Of a stretch of DNA of 64,000 nt, positions 41,862 through 50,178 are shown piece by piece. Source of the DNA: an uncultured Clostridia bacterium (GTDB taxonomy: Bacteria > Bacillota > Clostridia > Oscillospirales > Ruminococcaceae); assembly GCA_947630555.1 (NCBI GenBank), contig CANRIA010000009.1, positions 1 to 64,000 of the forward strand, given 5' to 3'. Made by a program: the position numbers and the translations under genes. Below the pieces are notes generated by a model. That model worked only from the letters and a program-made list of their open reading frames with translations, was not told the origin of the DNA and searched no databases. Position 1 is the first letter of the stretch, and each line of letters opens with the position of its first letter.

Positions 41862-41890
41862 AGTATAACACATTTCACAGCGGTTTACAA
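41862..41890 (-). promoter_or_regulatory. promoter of PHP gene
   Basis: On the minus strand: TTGTAA, 17 bases, TATACT, just upstream of the ribosome binding site. Confidence 0.65.
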
Positions 41891-42043
41891 GTTCAAAACG
41901 CAGGCTAATATTTTTATATACAAGTTTAATTCGGCAACAGCATGTTTGAGCGGTGCGGCAGGTGTTTTTCGTTATATTGAACATAAATTTAAAAACTATT
42001 TGTCAGATGTGCATATATCTATAAAGCAAATTATCAAAAACTA
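41891..42043. other. AT-rich divergent intergenic region
   Basis: Between the divergent PHP and solute-binding genes. Apart from the two promoters I see no gene, repeat or structured RNA here. Confidence 0.5.
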
Positions 42044-42072
42044 TTGACAAACCGCATTAAATATTTTACAAT
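42044..42072 (+). promoter_or_regulatory. promoter of solute-binding protein gene
   Basis: TTGACA, 17 bases, TACAAT, about 75 bases before the start codon. Confidence 0.75.
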
Positions 42073-42149
42073 AACTATAACAAAGCTAAATTATATAGGT
42101 TGGTAAAATGTAATTCAAATTTTTTTATTTTATGAAAGGAATGATATTT

Positions 42150-43571
42150 ATGACACTGCTTAAAAAGGCTCTGGCGGTCACGGCTGCCATAACACTGCCT
42201 ATCTCAATGGCTGCCTGCGGAAATTCTTCAAGCTCTTCGTCATCTTCAAGCCATGTTGACCAGGTATCAGTTCAGGATACCAGCAAGGTAGATTCGCTTG
42301 ATGACGGAACGCTCTCGGAGACTGACAGGACTATCAAATGGATGGGTACTTACGACCTCAACCAGGCGGACGGCAACGAAACGAGAGTTGAAACCAAGCT
42401 TTTCAACGACAAGGGCGGCATTATTGAATGGGTAAGAGTTACCGACTCTAATAAATTTGAAAAGCTGGCGGCTGCAATTTCTGCGAACGACTCTCCCGAC
42501 ATCTTCAAATATGAGTGGATGGCATTCCCCTGCCAGACACTTATAAATATGTATCAGCCTATAGATTCTATAGTTGACTTTGATACGGACATATGGAGCG
42601 ACGTTAAGGACGGTGCAGATAAATTTGTTCTTAAAGGCGAACATTACGTTGCGCCTATAAGCTACTCAACGGGCACGCTTATGATGTACGATCAGGACGT
42701 TGTTGACAGCGAAGGTCTGACTGACCCCTACACACTTTGGATGGAGGGCGAATGGAACTGGAACACATTCCGCGATGTAATGGAAGAATACGTTGCCAAC
42801 GGTGACGGCGAAACACCGCGCTATGGCATTACAGGCTGGTATGCGCCGCAGATAATTCAGCAGACAGGTCAGACAATGGTAACATATGACGGCACACACT
42901 TTGAAAGCAACATTATGAATTCGGACATTGAGCGCGCCGAGGAATTCATATACAACCTGAAGAAAGACGGTCTTGTATACAACGAGCAGTGGGTAAACGA
43001 TGCCAGCACCGCTCTGGCTTCAATGGGCAACGTTATGTTCTTCTCAATGGGGCCTTGGGCGCTGACGGGAAACTACGGCCCGCACGACGATCAGCACTGG
43101 TCGATAGTTCCTATTCCTGCTGACCCCAACACAGGCGCTAAGATAACAACTTCCGACATGATGGCTTATATGTGGGTATCGGGTTCTACCAAAGACAAGG
43201 CAGTTAAAACATGGCTTGAATGCGCTCACATTGCCGCTACAGATGAGCAATATAAAGAAGACACAAAGGCTAAGTTTATGATAGACAATCCCGGCTGGAC
43301 TGACGAGATGTATGATGTTCTTATGGTAACATCTTCTTCGGAATACGAGCAGCTGTTTGACTATGGCTATGGTATTTCTTCGTCATTCTCCGACGACAAC
43401 TCGGTAACTGACGGCTCAGGCTGCACGATGAGACAGCTTTACGAGAACGTTATTAAGACCGACGAGACCGGCAAACAGTACACATGGTCGGAAGTGCGTT
43501 CTACATACTCAAAGACCACCGACGACGAGCTTGCTAAGGTAAATGCGGCTATTGATGCTATGGAAGGTTAA
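42150..43571 (+). CDS. extracellular solute-binding lipoprotein (sugar ABC type)
   Basis: 473 residues. The signal peptide ends in ISMAAC with a Ser-rich spacer, so it is a lipid-anchored surface protein. The fold resembles family 1 binding proteins for sugars or oligosaccharides; Trp/Tyr-rich segments such as WMEGEWNWNTF are typical. ATG at 42150 has AAAGGA upstream; the earlier in-frame ATG at 42132 precedes that site. No permease or ATPase gene is adjacent, so it must use components encoded elsewhere. A terminator follows. Confidence 0.88.
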   Translation: MTLLKKALAVTAAITLPISMAACGNSSSSSSSSSHVDQVSVQDTSKVDSLDDGTLSETDRTIKWMGTYDLNQADGNETRVETKLFNDKGGIIEWVRVTDSNKFEKLAAAISANDSPDIFKYEWMAFPCQTLINMYQPIDSIVDFDTDIWSDVKDGADKFVLKGEHYVAPISYSTGTLMMYDQDVVDSEGLTDPYTLWMEGEWNWNTFRDVMEEYVANGDGETPRYGITGWYAPQIIQQTGQTMVTYDGTHFESNIMNSDIERAEEFIYNLKKDGLVYNEQWVNDASTALASMGNVMFFSMGPWALTGNYGPHDDQHWSIVPIPADPNTGAKITTSDMMAYMWVSGSTKDKAVKTWLECAHIAATDEQYKEDTKAKFMIDNPGWTDEMYDVLMVTSSSEYEQLFDYGYGISSSFSDDNSVTDGSGCTMRQLYENVIKTDETGKQYTWSEVRSTYSKTTDDELAKVNAAIDAMEG

Positions 43572-43590
43572 TTTCATAAAATTACAGACA

Positions 43591-43619
43591 GAGGGCGTAT
43601 GAAAATGCGCTCTCTTTTT
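43591..43619 (+). terminator. terminator after solute-binding protein gene
   Basis: GAGGGCG and CGCTCTC stem followed by TTTTT. Confidence 0.8.
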
Positions 43620-43633
43620 GTGCGTGAAATTGC

Positions 43634-43662
43634 TTGACAAAACGGTTTTGCTTTGGTATACT
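43634..43662 (+). promoter_or_regulatory. promoter of galE
   Basis: TTGACA, 17 bases, TATACT, about 40 bases before the galE start. Confidence 0.8.
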
Positions 43663-43701
43663 GTTTGATAGGTATTGAAAAATACGAAAGGAGAACTTTT
43701 T

Positions 43702-44718
43702 ATGAGTAAGATATTGGTAACAGGCGGTGCAGGCTACATTGGCAGCCACACCTGCGTTGAACTTCTTCAGGCAGGATATGAGATAGTTATTGTTGACAAC
43801 TTCTCAAACTCAAAGCCCGAAGCTCTTAAAAGAATAAAACAGATAACAGGCAAGGACTTTGATTTCTATCAGGTGGATATACTTGACAGGCAGGCTTTAG
43901 GCAAGGTGTTTGACGAGCACAGCGACATATGCGCCGTTATACACTTTGCAGGGCTGAAGGCTGTAGGCGAATCGGTTGCAAAGCCCGTGGAATACTACCA
44001 CAACAACATTACGGGCACGCTTATGCTTATTGAGGAAATGAGGGCGCACGGTGTAAAGAAGATAGTTTTCTCTTCTTCTGCTACAGTTTACGGCGTTGAC
44101 AACCCTGTGCCGTATGTTGAAACTATGCCGACAAACACTGCCACAAACCCTTACGGCTACACTAAAGTTATGATAGAGCAGATACTTAAAGACGTGTATG
44201 TTTCGGACAACGAGTGGAGCATTTCTCTGCTTAGGTATTTCAACCCGATAGGCGCACATTCGAGCGGTCTTATCGGTGAAGACCCCAACGGCATACCGAA
44301 CAATCTGTTCCCTTACATTCAGCAGGTGGCGGTAGGCAGGAGAGAGCATCTGAACGTCTTCGGCAACGACTACGACACCCCCGACGGCACGGGCGTGCGC
44401 GACTACATTCATGTTGTTGATTTAGCGAAGGGTCATCTGTGCGCGGTGAAGTATGTTCTTGAAAACAAGGGCGTTGAGGCTGTGAACCTCGGCACGGGCA
44501 ACGGCTCAAGCGTTCTCGATATTCTGCACGCGTTTGAAAAAGCTTGCGGAAAACAGCTCCCCTACAAGATAACCGACAGGCGCGCGGGCGACATTGCTTG
44601 GTGCTATGCTGATGCTTCAAAGGCAAAGGAGCTCTTCGGCTGGCAGGCGCAATATAACGTTGACGATATGTGCCGCGACGGCTGGAAGTTCATTCAGCAA
44701 AACCCCAACGGTCTGTGA
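43702..44718 (+). CDS. galE: UDP-glucose 4-epimerase
   Basis: 338 residues, standard length. It interconverts UDP-glucose and UDP-galactose with bound NAD. The Rossmann motif GGAGYIGSHTC, the catalytic Ser in FSSSATVYG and the YGYTK (YxxxK) motif are seen. ATG at 43702 is preceded by AAAGGAG. Its stop overlaps the start of the PfkB gene, so the two are translationally coupled, perhaps in galactose or nucleotide-sugar use. Confidence 0.97.
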   Translation: MSKILVTGGAGYIGSHTCVELLQAGYEIVIVDNFSNSKPEALKRIKQITGKDFDFYQVDILDRQALGKVFDEHSDICAVIHFAGLKAVGESVAKPVEYYHNNITGTLMLIEEMRAHGVKKIVFSSSATVYGVDNPVPYVETMPTNTATNPYGYTKVMIEQILKDVYVSDNEWSISLLRYFNPIGAHSSGLIGEDPNGIPNNLFPYIQQVAVGRREHLNVFGNDYDTPDGTGVRDYIHVVDLAKGHLCAVKYVLENKGVEAVNLGTGNGSSVLDILHAFEKACGKQLPYKITDRRAGDIAWCYADASKAKELFGWQAQYNVDDMCRDGWKFIQQNPNGL

Positions 44719-45629
44719 TGAAAAAAATTTATCTTTACGGCATGATATGCCTGTCGCACAGTTTTCTTATAGGCGATGAGTTTTTAACGCCCGACACCTA
44801 CAGAGAAATGCAGCAGAAATACTGCTTTCCCGGCGGCGAAACGGGCACTTGCGCTACGGTGCTGTCATCGCTGGGCGCTGATGTTTGTATGGACGGCAAC
44901 CACATCTGCGGCGGTGCGGTAAGGGCTGTGAAAGAGTTTTACGAGGGGCTTGGAGTGGATATATCTCCGCTGACGTTTGATGAAAACGGCGATGCGCTGG
45001 AAGACTACATCATAATCTCGGGCGACATAAGAACGCCTCTAGGCACATACGGAAAGTTTTACGAAAGCGCCAAAAGCAGCGGCAAAAAGCCGTGGAACAC
45101 GCCGAAAGAAGAACACATTCACGACAGCAACGCTGCTGCTGTTGACCCATACTTTTTTGAGGCTTCAGAAAAAGCGGCAAGGCTGTGCGTAAAATTCGGT
45201 GTGCCTTATGTGACCGTTGACTGTGCGTATGACAGCTACATACACAAAAATTCTGCGGTTTCTGTAATATCGGGCGAGAGCTTTGAAAGCACCTGCAAAG
45301 GCAGCACGCGCAAAGAGCTTACTGAAAACTATATGCAAAACGGCGGCGGTCTTACTATTATAACTAACGGCGGCGGCGAATTTATATACGGCAGAAAGGG
45401 CGGCGAAATAAAACGCTTTACGCCGTATAAAGTAAATGTTCATAGCACTTTAGGCGCAGGTGACAGTTTTAAGGCAGGGTGCGTTTACGCGCTGGCGCAG
45501 GGCATGGAAGACGAAAGCCTTGTAAGCTTTGCAAGCGCGGTGGCTGCGGCTGCAATATCGCACTTCCCTATACCGCTCTATCCGCCGAAGAAAGACGAAG
45601 TTTACGGCATTATAAAAAGCAGAGAATAA
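44718..45629 (+). CDS. PfkB-family carbohydrate kinase
   Basis: 303 residues. The C-terminal PfkB signature GAGDSFKAGCVYALAQG with the catalytic Asp is clear, as is an N-terminal FPGGETGTCATVLSSLGADV region. The substrate is unknown (ribokinase-like; sugar or nucleoside). Start codon ATG shares its A with the galE stop (TGATG). Confidence 0.92.
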   Translation: MKKIYLYGMICLSHSFLIGDEFLTPDTYREMQQKYCFPGGETGTCATVLSSLGADVCMDGNHICGGAVRAVKEFYEGLGVDISPLTFDENGDALEDYIIISGDIRTPLGTYGKFYESAKSSGKKPWNTPKEEHIHDSNAAAVDPYFFEASEKAARLCVKFGVPYVTVDCAYDSYIHKNSAVSVISGESFESTCKGSTRKELTENYMQNGGGLTIITNGGGEFIYGRKGGEIKRFTPYKVNVHSTLGAGDSFKAGCVYALAQGMEDESLVSFASAVAAAAISHFPIPLYPPKKDEVYGIIKSRE

Positions 45630-45669
45630 CGCTTGCCGCGTTTGTCAAAACTATCAAGGGGCGATAAAA

Positions 45670-45864
45670 ATGCTCGGCATAATACGCGATAACATAGGCA
45701 CGATAATTGTTGCCGCGCTGCTGCTGATATGGCTGGTTTTTGCTATAATAAAAATGGTGAAAGACAGAAAAAAAGGGTGCTCCGGCTGCCCTTACAGCGG
45801 CACTTGCGGCAAGAAAAAATGCACCATGAAAGACGATAAAAATTATCATAAAGGAGAAGTTTGA
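45670..45864 (+). CDS. FeoB-associated Cys-rich membrane protein
   Basis: 64 residues. One membrane helix (IIVAALLLIWLVFAIIKMV), then a basic stretch and CSGCPYSGTCGKKKC, as in FeoB-associated Cys-rich proteins. AAGGGG precedes the ATG. It ends 1 base before the flavodiiron gene, an unusual partner: here the Cys cluster may carry iron or electrons for the diiron enzyme. No feoA/feoB in the window. Confidence 0.85.
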   Translation: MLGIIRDNIGTIIVAALLLIWLVFAIIKMVKDRKKGCSGCPYSGTCGKKKCTMKDDKNYHKGEV

Positions 45865-45865
45865 A

Positions 45866-47659
45866 ATGGTTAAGGTAACAGACGACATACTCTATGTAGG
45901 AGTGAACGACCACAAGGTAGACCTTTTTGAGGGGCAGTATGATGTGCCCAACGGCATGGCATACAATTCATACGTTATTATGGACGACAAAATTGCCGTT
46001 ATGGACACAGTGGACATAAAGTTCACACACGAATGGCTGGATAATCTGCGCGATGCGCTGGGCGGCAGAAAGCCCGATTATCTGGTAGTTCAGCACATGG
46101 AGCCCGACCACTCGGCAAACATAGTAAGTTTTCTTAATGCATACCCCACGGCGCAGGTTGTGGCAAACGCAAAAACTTTTGGCATGATGAGCAATTTCTT
46201 TGACGGACTTGACATTGAGAGCAAGAAGATCACCGTTGAAAACGGCGGTACTCTGCCGCTTGGCAAGCACACGCTGAACTTTGTGTTTGCTCCGATGGTT
46301 CACTGGCCTGAAGTTATGGTGACATACGACAGCTGCGACAAGGTGCTTTTCTCGGCTGACGGTTTCGGCAAGTTTGGCGCGCTTGATGTTGAGGAAGACT
46401 GGGCGTGCGAGGCGAGAAGATACTACTTCGGCATTGTTGGCAAGTATGGCGCGCAGGTTCAGGCGCTTTTGAAAAAGGCTGCGGCTCTTGACATTCAGAC
46501 AATATGCCCTCTGCACGGCCCTATTCTTAAAGAAAACCTCGGCTATTATCTTGGTCTTTACAACACTTGGTCTTCATATCAGCCTGAGAGCGAGGGCATT
46601 ATGATAGCGTACACCTCAGTATACGGCAATACCAAAAAGGCTGTAAATATGCTGGCTGACAAGCTGAAAGAAAAAGGCTGCCCGAAGGTAGTAGTATGCG
46701 ACTTAGCGCGTGAAGACATGGCGGAAGCTGTTGAAGATGCATTCAGATACGGAAAACTCGTGCTTGCTACCACGACTTACAACGCCGATATTTTCCCGTT
46801 TATGAGGACGTTTATTGACGCTCTTACAGAAAGAAATTATCAGAACAGAACTATCGGTCTTATAGAGAACGGCTCGTGGGCGCCGCTTGCCGCTAAAACT
46901 ATGAAGAAGATGTTTGAAAACTGCAAGAACATCGAATGGCTTGACACCACGGTAAGCATTATGTCGTCTGTAAAGAGCGTAAACAAAGAGCAGATAGAGG
47001 CTATGGCGAACGAGCTTTGCCAAGACTACATTGCACGCTCTGACTTGGCGCCGAAGAACGACCCTGCCGCTATGTTCAAGATAGGCTACGGCTTATATGT
47101 AGTTACCTGCAACGACGGCAGCAAGGACAACGGTCTTATAGTGAACACAGTCGCGCAGGTGGCAAACAGCCCCGACAAAATTGCGGTTACCATAAACAAA
47201 GAAAACTACTCTCACCACGTTATAAAGCAGACGGGCAAAATGAACGTGAACTGCCTTAGCACTGATGCGCCTTTCAAGGTGTTTGAAGACTTCGGCTTTG
47301 TAAGCGGCAGGAACACAGACAAATTTGCCGGCTATCAGTGCGACCATTCTGCGAACGGGCTTGCTGTTATGCCGAGATATATAAATGCGTTTATTTCGCT
47401 TGAAGTTGAGCAGTATGTTGACCTTGGCACGCACGGAATGTTCATTTGCAGCATTACCGAGGCGCGCACGATAAACGACAAGGAGACTATGACATATTCG
47501 TACTATCACGCAAACGTTAAGCCAAAGCCGCAGACCGAAGGCATAAAGGGCTTTGTATGCAAGATATGCGGATACATCTACGAGGGCGACACGCTGCCCG
47601 ACGATTTCATTTGTCCGCTGTGCAAACACGGCGCGGCTGACTTTGAGCCGATAAAGTAA
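45866..47659 (+). CDS. flavodiiron protein with flavin reductase and rubredoxin domains
   Basis: 597 residues in four modules. A metallo-beta-lactamase diiron domain comes first (HMEPDHSAN, then HWPEVMVTYDSCDKVLFSADGFG, then CPLHGP, giving the iron ligands). Next are a flavodoxin (YTSVYGNTKKAVNMLADKL, about 250), a flavin reductase split barrel (about 395-540), and a C-terminal rubredoxin with CKICGYIYEG and CPLCKHG. It reduces O2 to water and/or NO to N2O as a self-contained electron chain, protecting an anaerobe. Start has AAAGGAG. Confidence 0.95.
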   Translation: MVKVTDDILYVGVNDHKVDLFEGQYDVPNGMAYNSYVIMDDKIAVMDTVDIKFTHEWLDNLRDALGGRKPDYLVVQHMEPDHSANIVSFLNAYPTAQVVANAKTFGMMSNFFDGLDIESKKITVENGGTLPLGKHTLNFVFAPMVHWPEVMVTYDSCDKVLFSADGFGKFGALDVEEDWACEARRYYFGIVGKYGAQVQALLKKAAALDIQTICPLHGPILKENLGYYLGLYNTWSSYQPESEGIMIAYTSVYGNTKKAVNMLADKLKEKGCPKVVVCDLAREDMAEAVEDAFRYGKLVLATTTYNADIFPFMRTFIDALTERNYQNRTIGLIENGSWAPLAAKTMKKMFENCKNIEWLDTTVSIMSSVKSVNKEQIEAMANELCQDYIARSDLAPKNDPAAMFKIGYGLYVVTCNDGSKDNGLIVNTVAQVANSPDKIAVTINKENYSHHVIKQTGKMNVNCLSTDAPFKVFEDFGFVSGRNTDKFAGYQCDHSANGLAVMPRYINAFISLEVEQYVDLGTHGMFICSITEARTINDKETMTYSYYHANVKPKPQTEGIKGFVCKICGYIYEGDTLPDDFICPLCKHGAADFEPIK

Positions 47660-47664
47660 AATCA

Positions 47665-47703
47665 AAAACGTTGGGCGCTTTATAGTACCCAACGCTTTTT
47701 TAT
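47665..47703. terminator. bidirectional terminator between flavodiiron and trmO genes
   Basis: CGTTGGG and CCCAACG stem with A and T runs on both sides. Confidence 0.85.
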
Positions 47704-48362
47704 ATTTTCACGACCTCTATTACCTGCGCTGTGCCGTCTGCGACTTTGAAACGTATATCAAACCTAGCAAAACGCATACCGTAGACACGCTGTTCGTCGT
47801 CTTGGTATGAGGGGCGCGGGTCATCGGCGATGCAGGCAATTGCAGCCTCTCTTTTATCCTCGGGGAGCATTTGCAGAAGGTTTTGCGGAAAGTCAACTTT
47901 AAGGTGGTAATCGGTATATTCTTCTGCAAAACCGCCGGCAGCCTGCGGTATGCAGTCGGCGGCAGGCAGGTATGGTTTTATGTCATAAATGGGCGTACCG
48001 CTTAAAATGTCAACGCCCGAAACTACAAGTTCACAGCCCTCTACCCTTTCAAGCTTCACGCAGGAAAGCCCCAGATTGTTCGGTCTGAAAGGCGACCTTG
48101 TTGCAAACACTCCCATTCGCTTGTTGCCTCCAAGGCGCGGCGGTCGCACGGTGAGCGGCGGCTGCTTACGGTGGGAAAGCGAGAAGTCAAATATCAGCCA
48201 CAGGTGCGAAAAGCCCTCAATGCCGCGAAGTGCCTGCTCACTGCGATAATCTTTCTCGAAAACTATTCTGCCGAAAAGCTGCGGCACTCTGCCGCTTTGG
48301 CGCGGTATGCCGAATTTGTCGTTAAAGTCGGTAAATATATGCGCAACGGGCTTTATTTCCAT
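47700..48362 (-). CDS. trmO: tRNA (N6-threonylcarbamoyladenosine-N6)-methyltransferase, TrmO type
   Basis: 220 residues. The N-terminal TsaA/VirR-like domain contains GIPRQSGRVP, GIEGFSHLWLIFDF and RSPFRPNNLGLSCVKLE, the family signatures. The C-terminus is a smaller domain with IADDPRPSYQDD. It methylates t6A37 in some tRNA-Thr. ATG at 48362 follows GGGGAGAGGG. Confidence 0.93.
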   Translation of the reverse strand: MEIKPVAHIFTDFNDKFGIPRQSGRVPQLFGRIVFEKDYRSEQALRGIEGFSHLWLIFDFSLSHRKQPPLTVRPPRLGGNKRMGVFATRSPFRPNNLGLSCVKLERVEGCELVVSGVDILSGTPIYDIKPYLPAADCIPQAAGGFAEEYTDYHLKVDFPQNLLQMLPEDKREAAIACIADDPRPSYQDDEQRVYGMRFARFDIRFKVADGTAQVIEVVKI

Positions 48363-48518
48363 ATCCCTCTCCCCTTTTATTTTCTGTTTTAAGTATAGCA
48401 CACAAGTCGGCGCGGTGCAAATGCTGCGGAAGAATTTGTGCAAAAGTTCCCTCGGCGGTATGAATACATAAAAAGAATTTGTGAAAAATCACAAAAATAA
48501 AAAAATCGGGCAAACCCC

Positions 48519-48547
48519 TTGACAAAGAGGTCAAAAAAGTATATAAT
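48519..48547 (+). promoter_or_regulatory. promoter of tRNA cluster
   Basis: TTGACA, 17 bases, TATAAT, about 20 bases before tRNA-Val. Confidence 0.85.
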
Positions 48548-48568
48548 TATAACGTTGCCTGTGCAATC

Positions 48569-48644
48569 GGGAGCATAGCTCAGCTGGGAGAGCATCTGCC
48601 CTACAAGCAGAGGGTCATAGGTTCGAGCCCTATTGTTCCCACCA
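48569..48644 (+). tRNA. tRNA-Val(UAC) with C33
   Basis: Full cloverleaf with encoded CCA. The anticodon stem TCTGC/GCAGA encloses CCTACAA, giving anticodon TAC. Position 33, almost always U, is C here. Acceptor GGGAGCA pairs with TGTTCCC. Confidence 0.93.
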
Positions 48645-48669
48645 AGTGAGAGTGGTTTCACTCTCGCAC

Positions 48670-48746
48670 GGCCCGGTAGTTCAGTTGGTTAGAACGCCGC
48701 CCTGTCACGGCGGAGGTCGTGAGTTCGAGTCTCATCCGGGTCGCCA
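48670..48746 (+). tRNA. tRNA-Asp(GUC)
   Basis: Cloverleaf with anticodon arm CCGCC/GGCGG around CTGTCAC and encoded GCCA end. Acceptor GGCCCGG pairs with CCGGGTC. Confidence 0.97.
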
Positions 48747-48747
48747 T

Positions 48748-48772
48748 CGACCAAATTCTTTGAATTTGGTCG
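48748..48772. other. hairpin after tRNA-Asp
   Basis: An 11-bp perfect inverted repeat CGACCAAATTC/GAATTTGGTCG with a 3-base loop. There is no T run, so it may be a processing or repeat-related hairpin rather than a terminator. Confidence 0.5.
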
Positions 48773-48800
48773 CCTGAATATTGCGTAACTTTATCAGTTT

Positions 48801-48886
48801 GTTAGAAGTCGCACAAAGCTTTCCATGCTATCAAAGTTTGTGAGAACATCATCTTGCTTCTTGCCTCTTGATTTCTTGCTTCTAAC
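48801..48886. repeat. TTAGAAG/CTTCTAA-bounded element, copy 2
   Basis: GTTAGAAG at the left and CTTCTAAC at the right bound a stretch containing CATCTTGCTTCTTGCCTCTT, close to the interior of 6730-6897. Lies between tRNA-Asp and tRNA-Phe. Confidence 0.5.
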
Positions 48887-48905
48887 AGCACTATTCATTA
48901 CTTCT

Positions 48906-48981
48906 GCTTCTGTAGCTCAGTAGGTAGAGCAGGGGACTGAAAATCCCCGTGTCGATGGTTCGATTCCGTCCGGAAGCACCA
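48906..48981 (+). tRNA. tRNA-Phe(GAA)
   Basis: Anticodon arm GGGGA/TCCCC around CTGAAAA; encoded ACCA end. Complete cloverleaf. Confidence 0.97.
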
Positions 48982-48984
48982 TAT

Positions 48985-49060
48985 GCGGATTTAGCTCATC
49001 TGGTAGAGCGCCACCTTGCCAAGGTGGAGGTAGCGAGTTCGAGCCTCGTAATCCGCTCCA
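48985..49060 (+). tRNA. tRNA-Gly(GCC)
   Basis: Anticodon arm CCACC/GGTGG around TTGCCAA; encoded TCCA end. Three bases separate it from tRNA-Phe, so they are one transcript. Confidence 0.97.
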
Positions 49061-49092
49061 AATTCCCTTGCATAAGCCGGGGGAATTTTTCT
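49060..49092 (+). terminator. terminator of tRNA cluster
   Basis: AAATTCCC and GGGGAATT arms, followed by TTTTT. Confidence 0.8.
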
Positions 49093-49165
49093 ATAAAAAA
49101 ACAGTTACTTGAATTTTAAGCTCCGAAACCTATCTTTCGGGGCTTTTTTGCTAGGAGGTCTTGTC

Positions 49166-50170
49166 ATGCGCACGTTGTTTGTTATTGACAAAAAAGACTA
49201 CAACGAAAACGGTACTGCGTTCGTGCGCCCGTCGGTACGCGGAATTATCAAAAAGGGGCGCAAATACGCGCTTATTCACAGTCTGAAATACGATTACTAC
49301 AAGTTCCCCGGCGGCGGCGCTGAAAAAGGCGAAGACCACACCGCTACCCTTTGCCGCGAGGTACTTGAGGAAAGCGGTCTTGTTGTCATTCCCTCCTCTG
49401 TGCGCGAGTATGGCCTTGTTCACCGCGTACAAAAGGGCATTGACAGCGATATGTTCATTCAGGATAACTACTACTACTTTTGTGATGCAGAGAAAGAAAT
49501 TTTGCCGCAGAGGCTTGAGCAGAACGAAGCCGAGGAGCAGTTTGTGCTTGAATTTGTCACTCTGAAAGATGCGATAGAGGCAAACGAGAACCACTACCAC
49601 GGTGAAAAGACAGGCAACGAGCGTTTTGAGTGCATAATACAGCGCGAGACGGGCGTTATGCATATGCTTGAAAAAGAGGGCGGCAAAAAGCGCTTCTCCC
49701 CTCTCCTGCTGACGTTCATACCGTATGCCGCCGTACTGCTGTTTGGCTTGTTCTGCGCTATATTCGGCGTAAACTTTTTATGGAGCACATCATACGGCTT
49801 TGACGGATTTTTTGTAGGCGTTATGGGGGCGTGCGTTTATCTTTCTCCGCTGTTGGCAGTGTGCCTGATAATTCAGCTTGCCTGCCTTGCAAAAAAATTG
49901 TTTTTCAAAGATGTATTTGAAGGAAAAAACAAGAAGAAATTCGCCATAGCGGTAGGGGTAATATGCGCTGTTGTAGTAGCAGTTATGGCGCTTAGCTTTT
50001 TCTCATCGGAGATAGAAATGCTAAGTGAAAAACGCCACGCCAAAAAAATGCTTAAAAAATGCGATGAGGTCATATCATACAACGAAAGCTATCAAGATAC
50101 AGACGGCATTTTAGGTATAGAGGAAATAACCAACAACAGCATACTTATTGACTACGACAATAAAAGATAG
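49166..50170 (+). CDS. Nudix-membrane protein, N-terminal part of a likely split gene
   Basis: 334 residues. The Nudix box is perfect (GGGAEKGEDHTATLCREVLEESGL, split here for reading: GGGAEKGED then REVLEESG). Three membrane segments follow at about 175-290. The last about 45 residues (KKCDEVISYNES... ending GIEEITNNSILIDYDN) match a repeat that recurs in the next open frame (KYCDAKIPYNKG...GIEGITSDTILIDYST). The stop at 50170 appears where the repeat continues in another frame, so the original protein was probably longer. ATG at 49166 has AGGAGG. Confidence 0.8.
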   Translation: MRTLFVIDKKDYNENGTAFVRPSVRGIIKKGRKYALIHSLKYDYYKFPGGGAEKGEDHTATLCREVLEESGLVVIPSSVREYGLVHRVQKGIDSDMFIQDNYYYFCDAEKEILPQRLEQNEAEEQFVLEFVTLKDAIEANENHYHGEKTGNERFECIIQRETGVMHMLEKEGGKKRFSPLLLTFIPYAAVLLFGLFCAIFGVNFLWSTSYGFDGFFVGVMGACVYLSPLLAVCLIIQLACLAKKLFFKDVFEGKNKKKFAIAVGVICAVVVAVMALSFFSSEIEMLSEKRHAKKMLKKCDEVISYNESYQDTDGILGIEEITNNSILIDYDNKR

Positions 50171-50178
50171 GCTTTATT

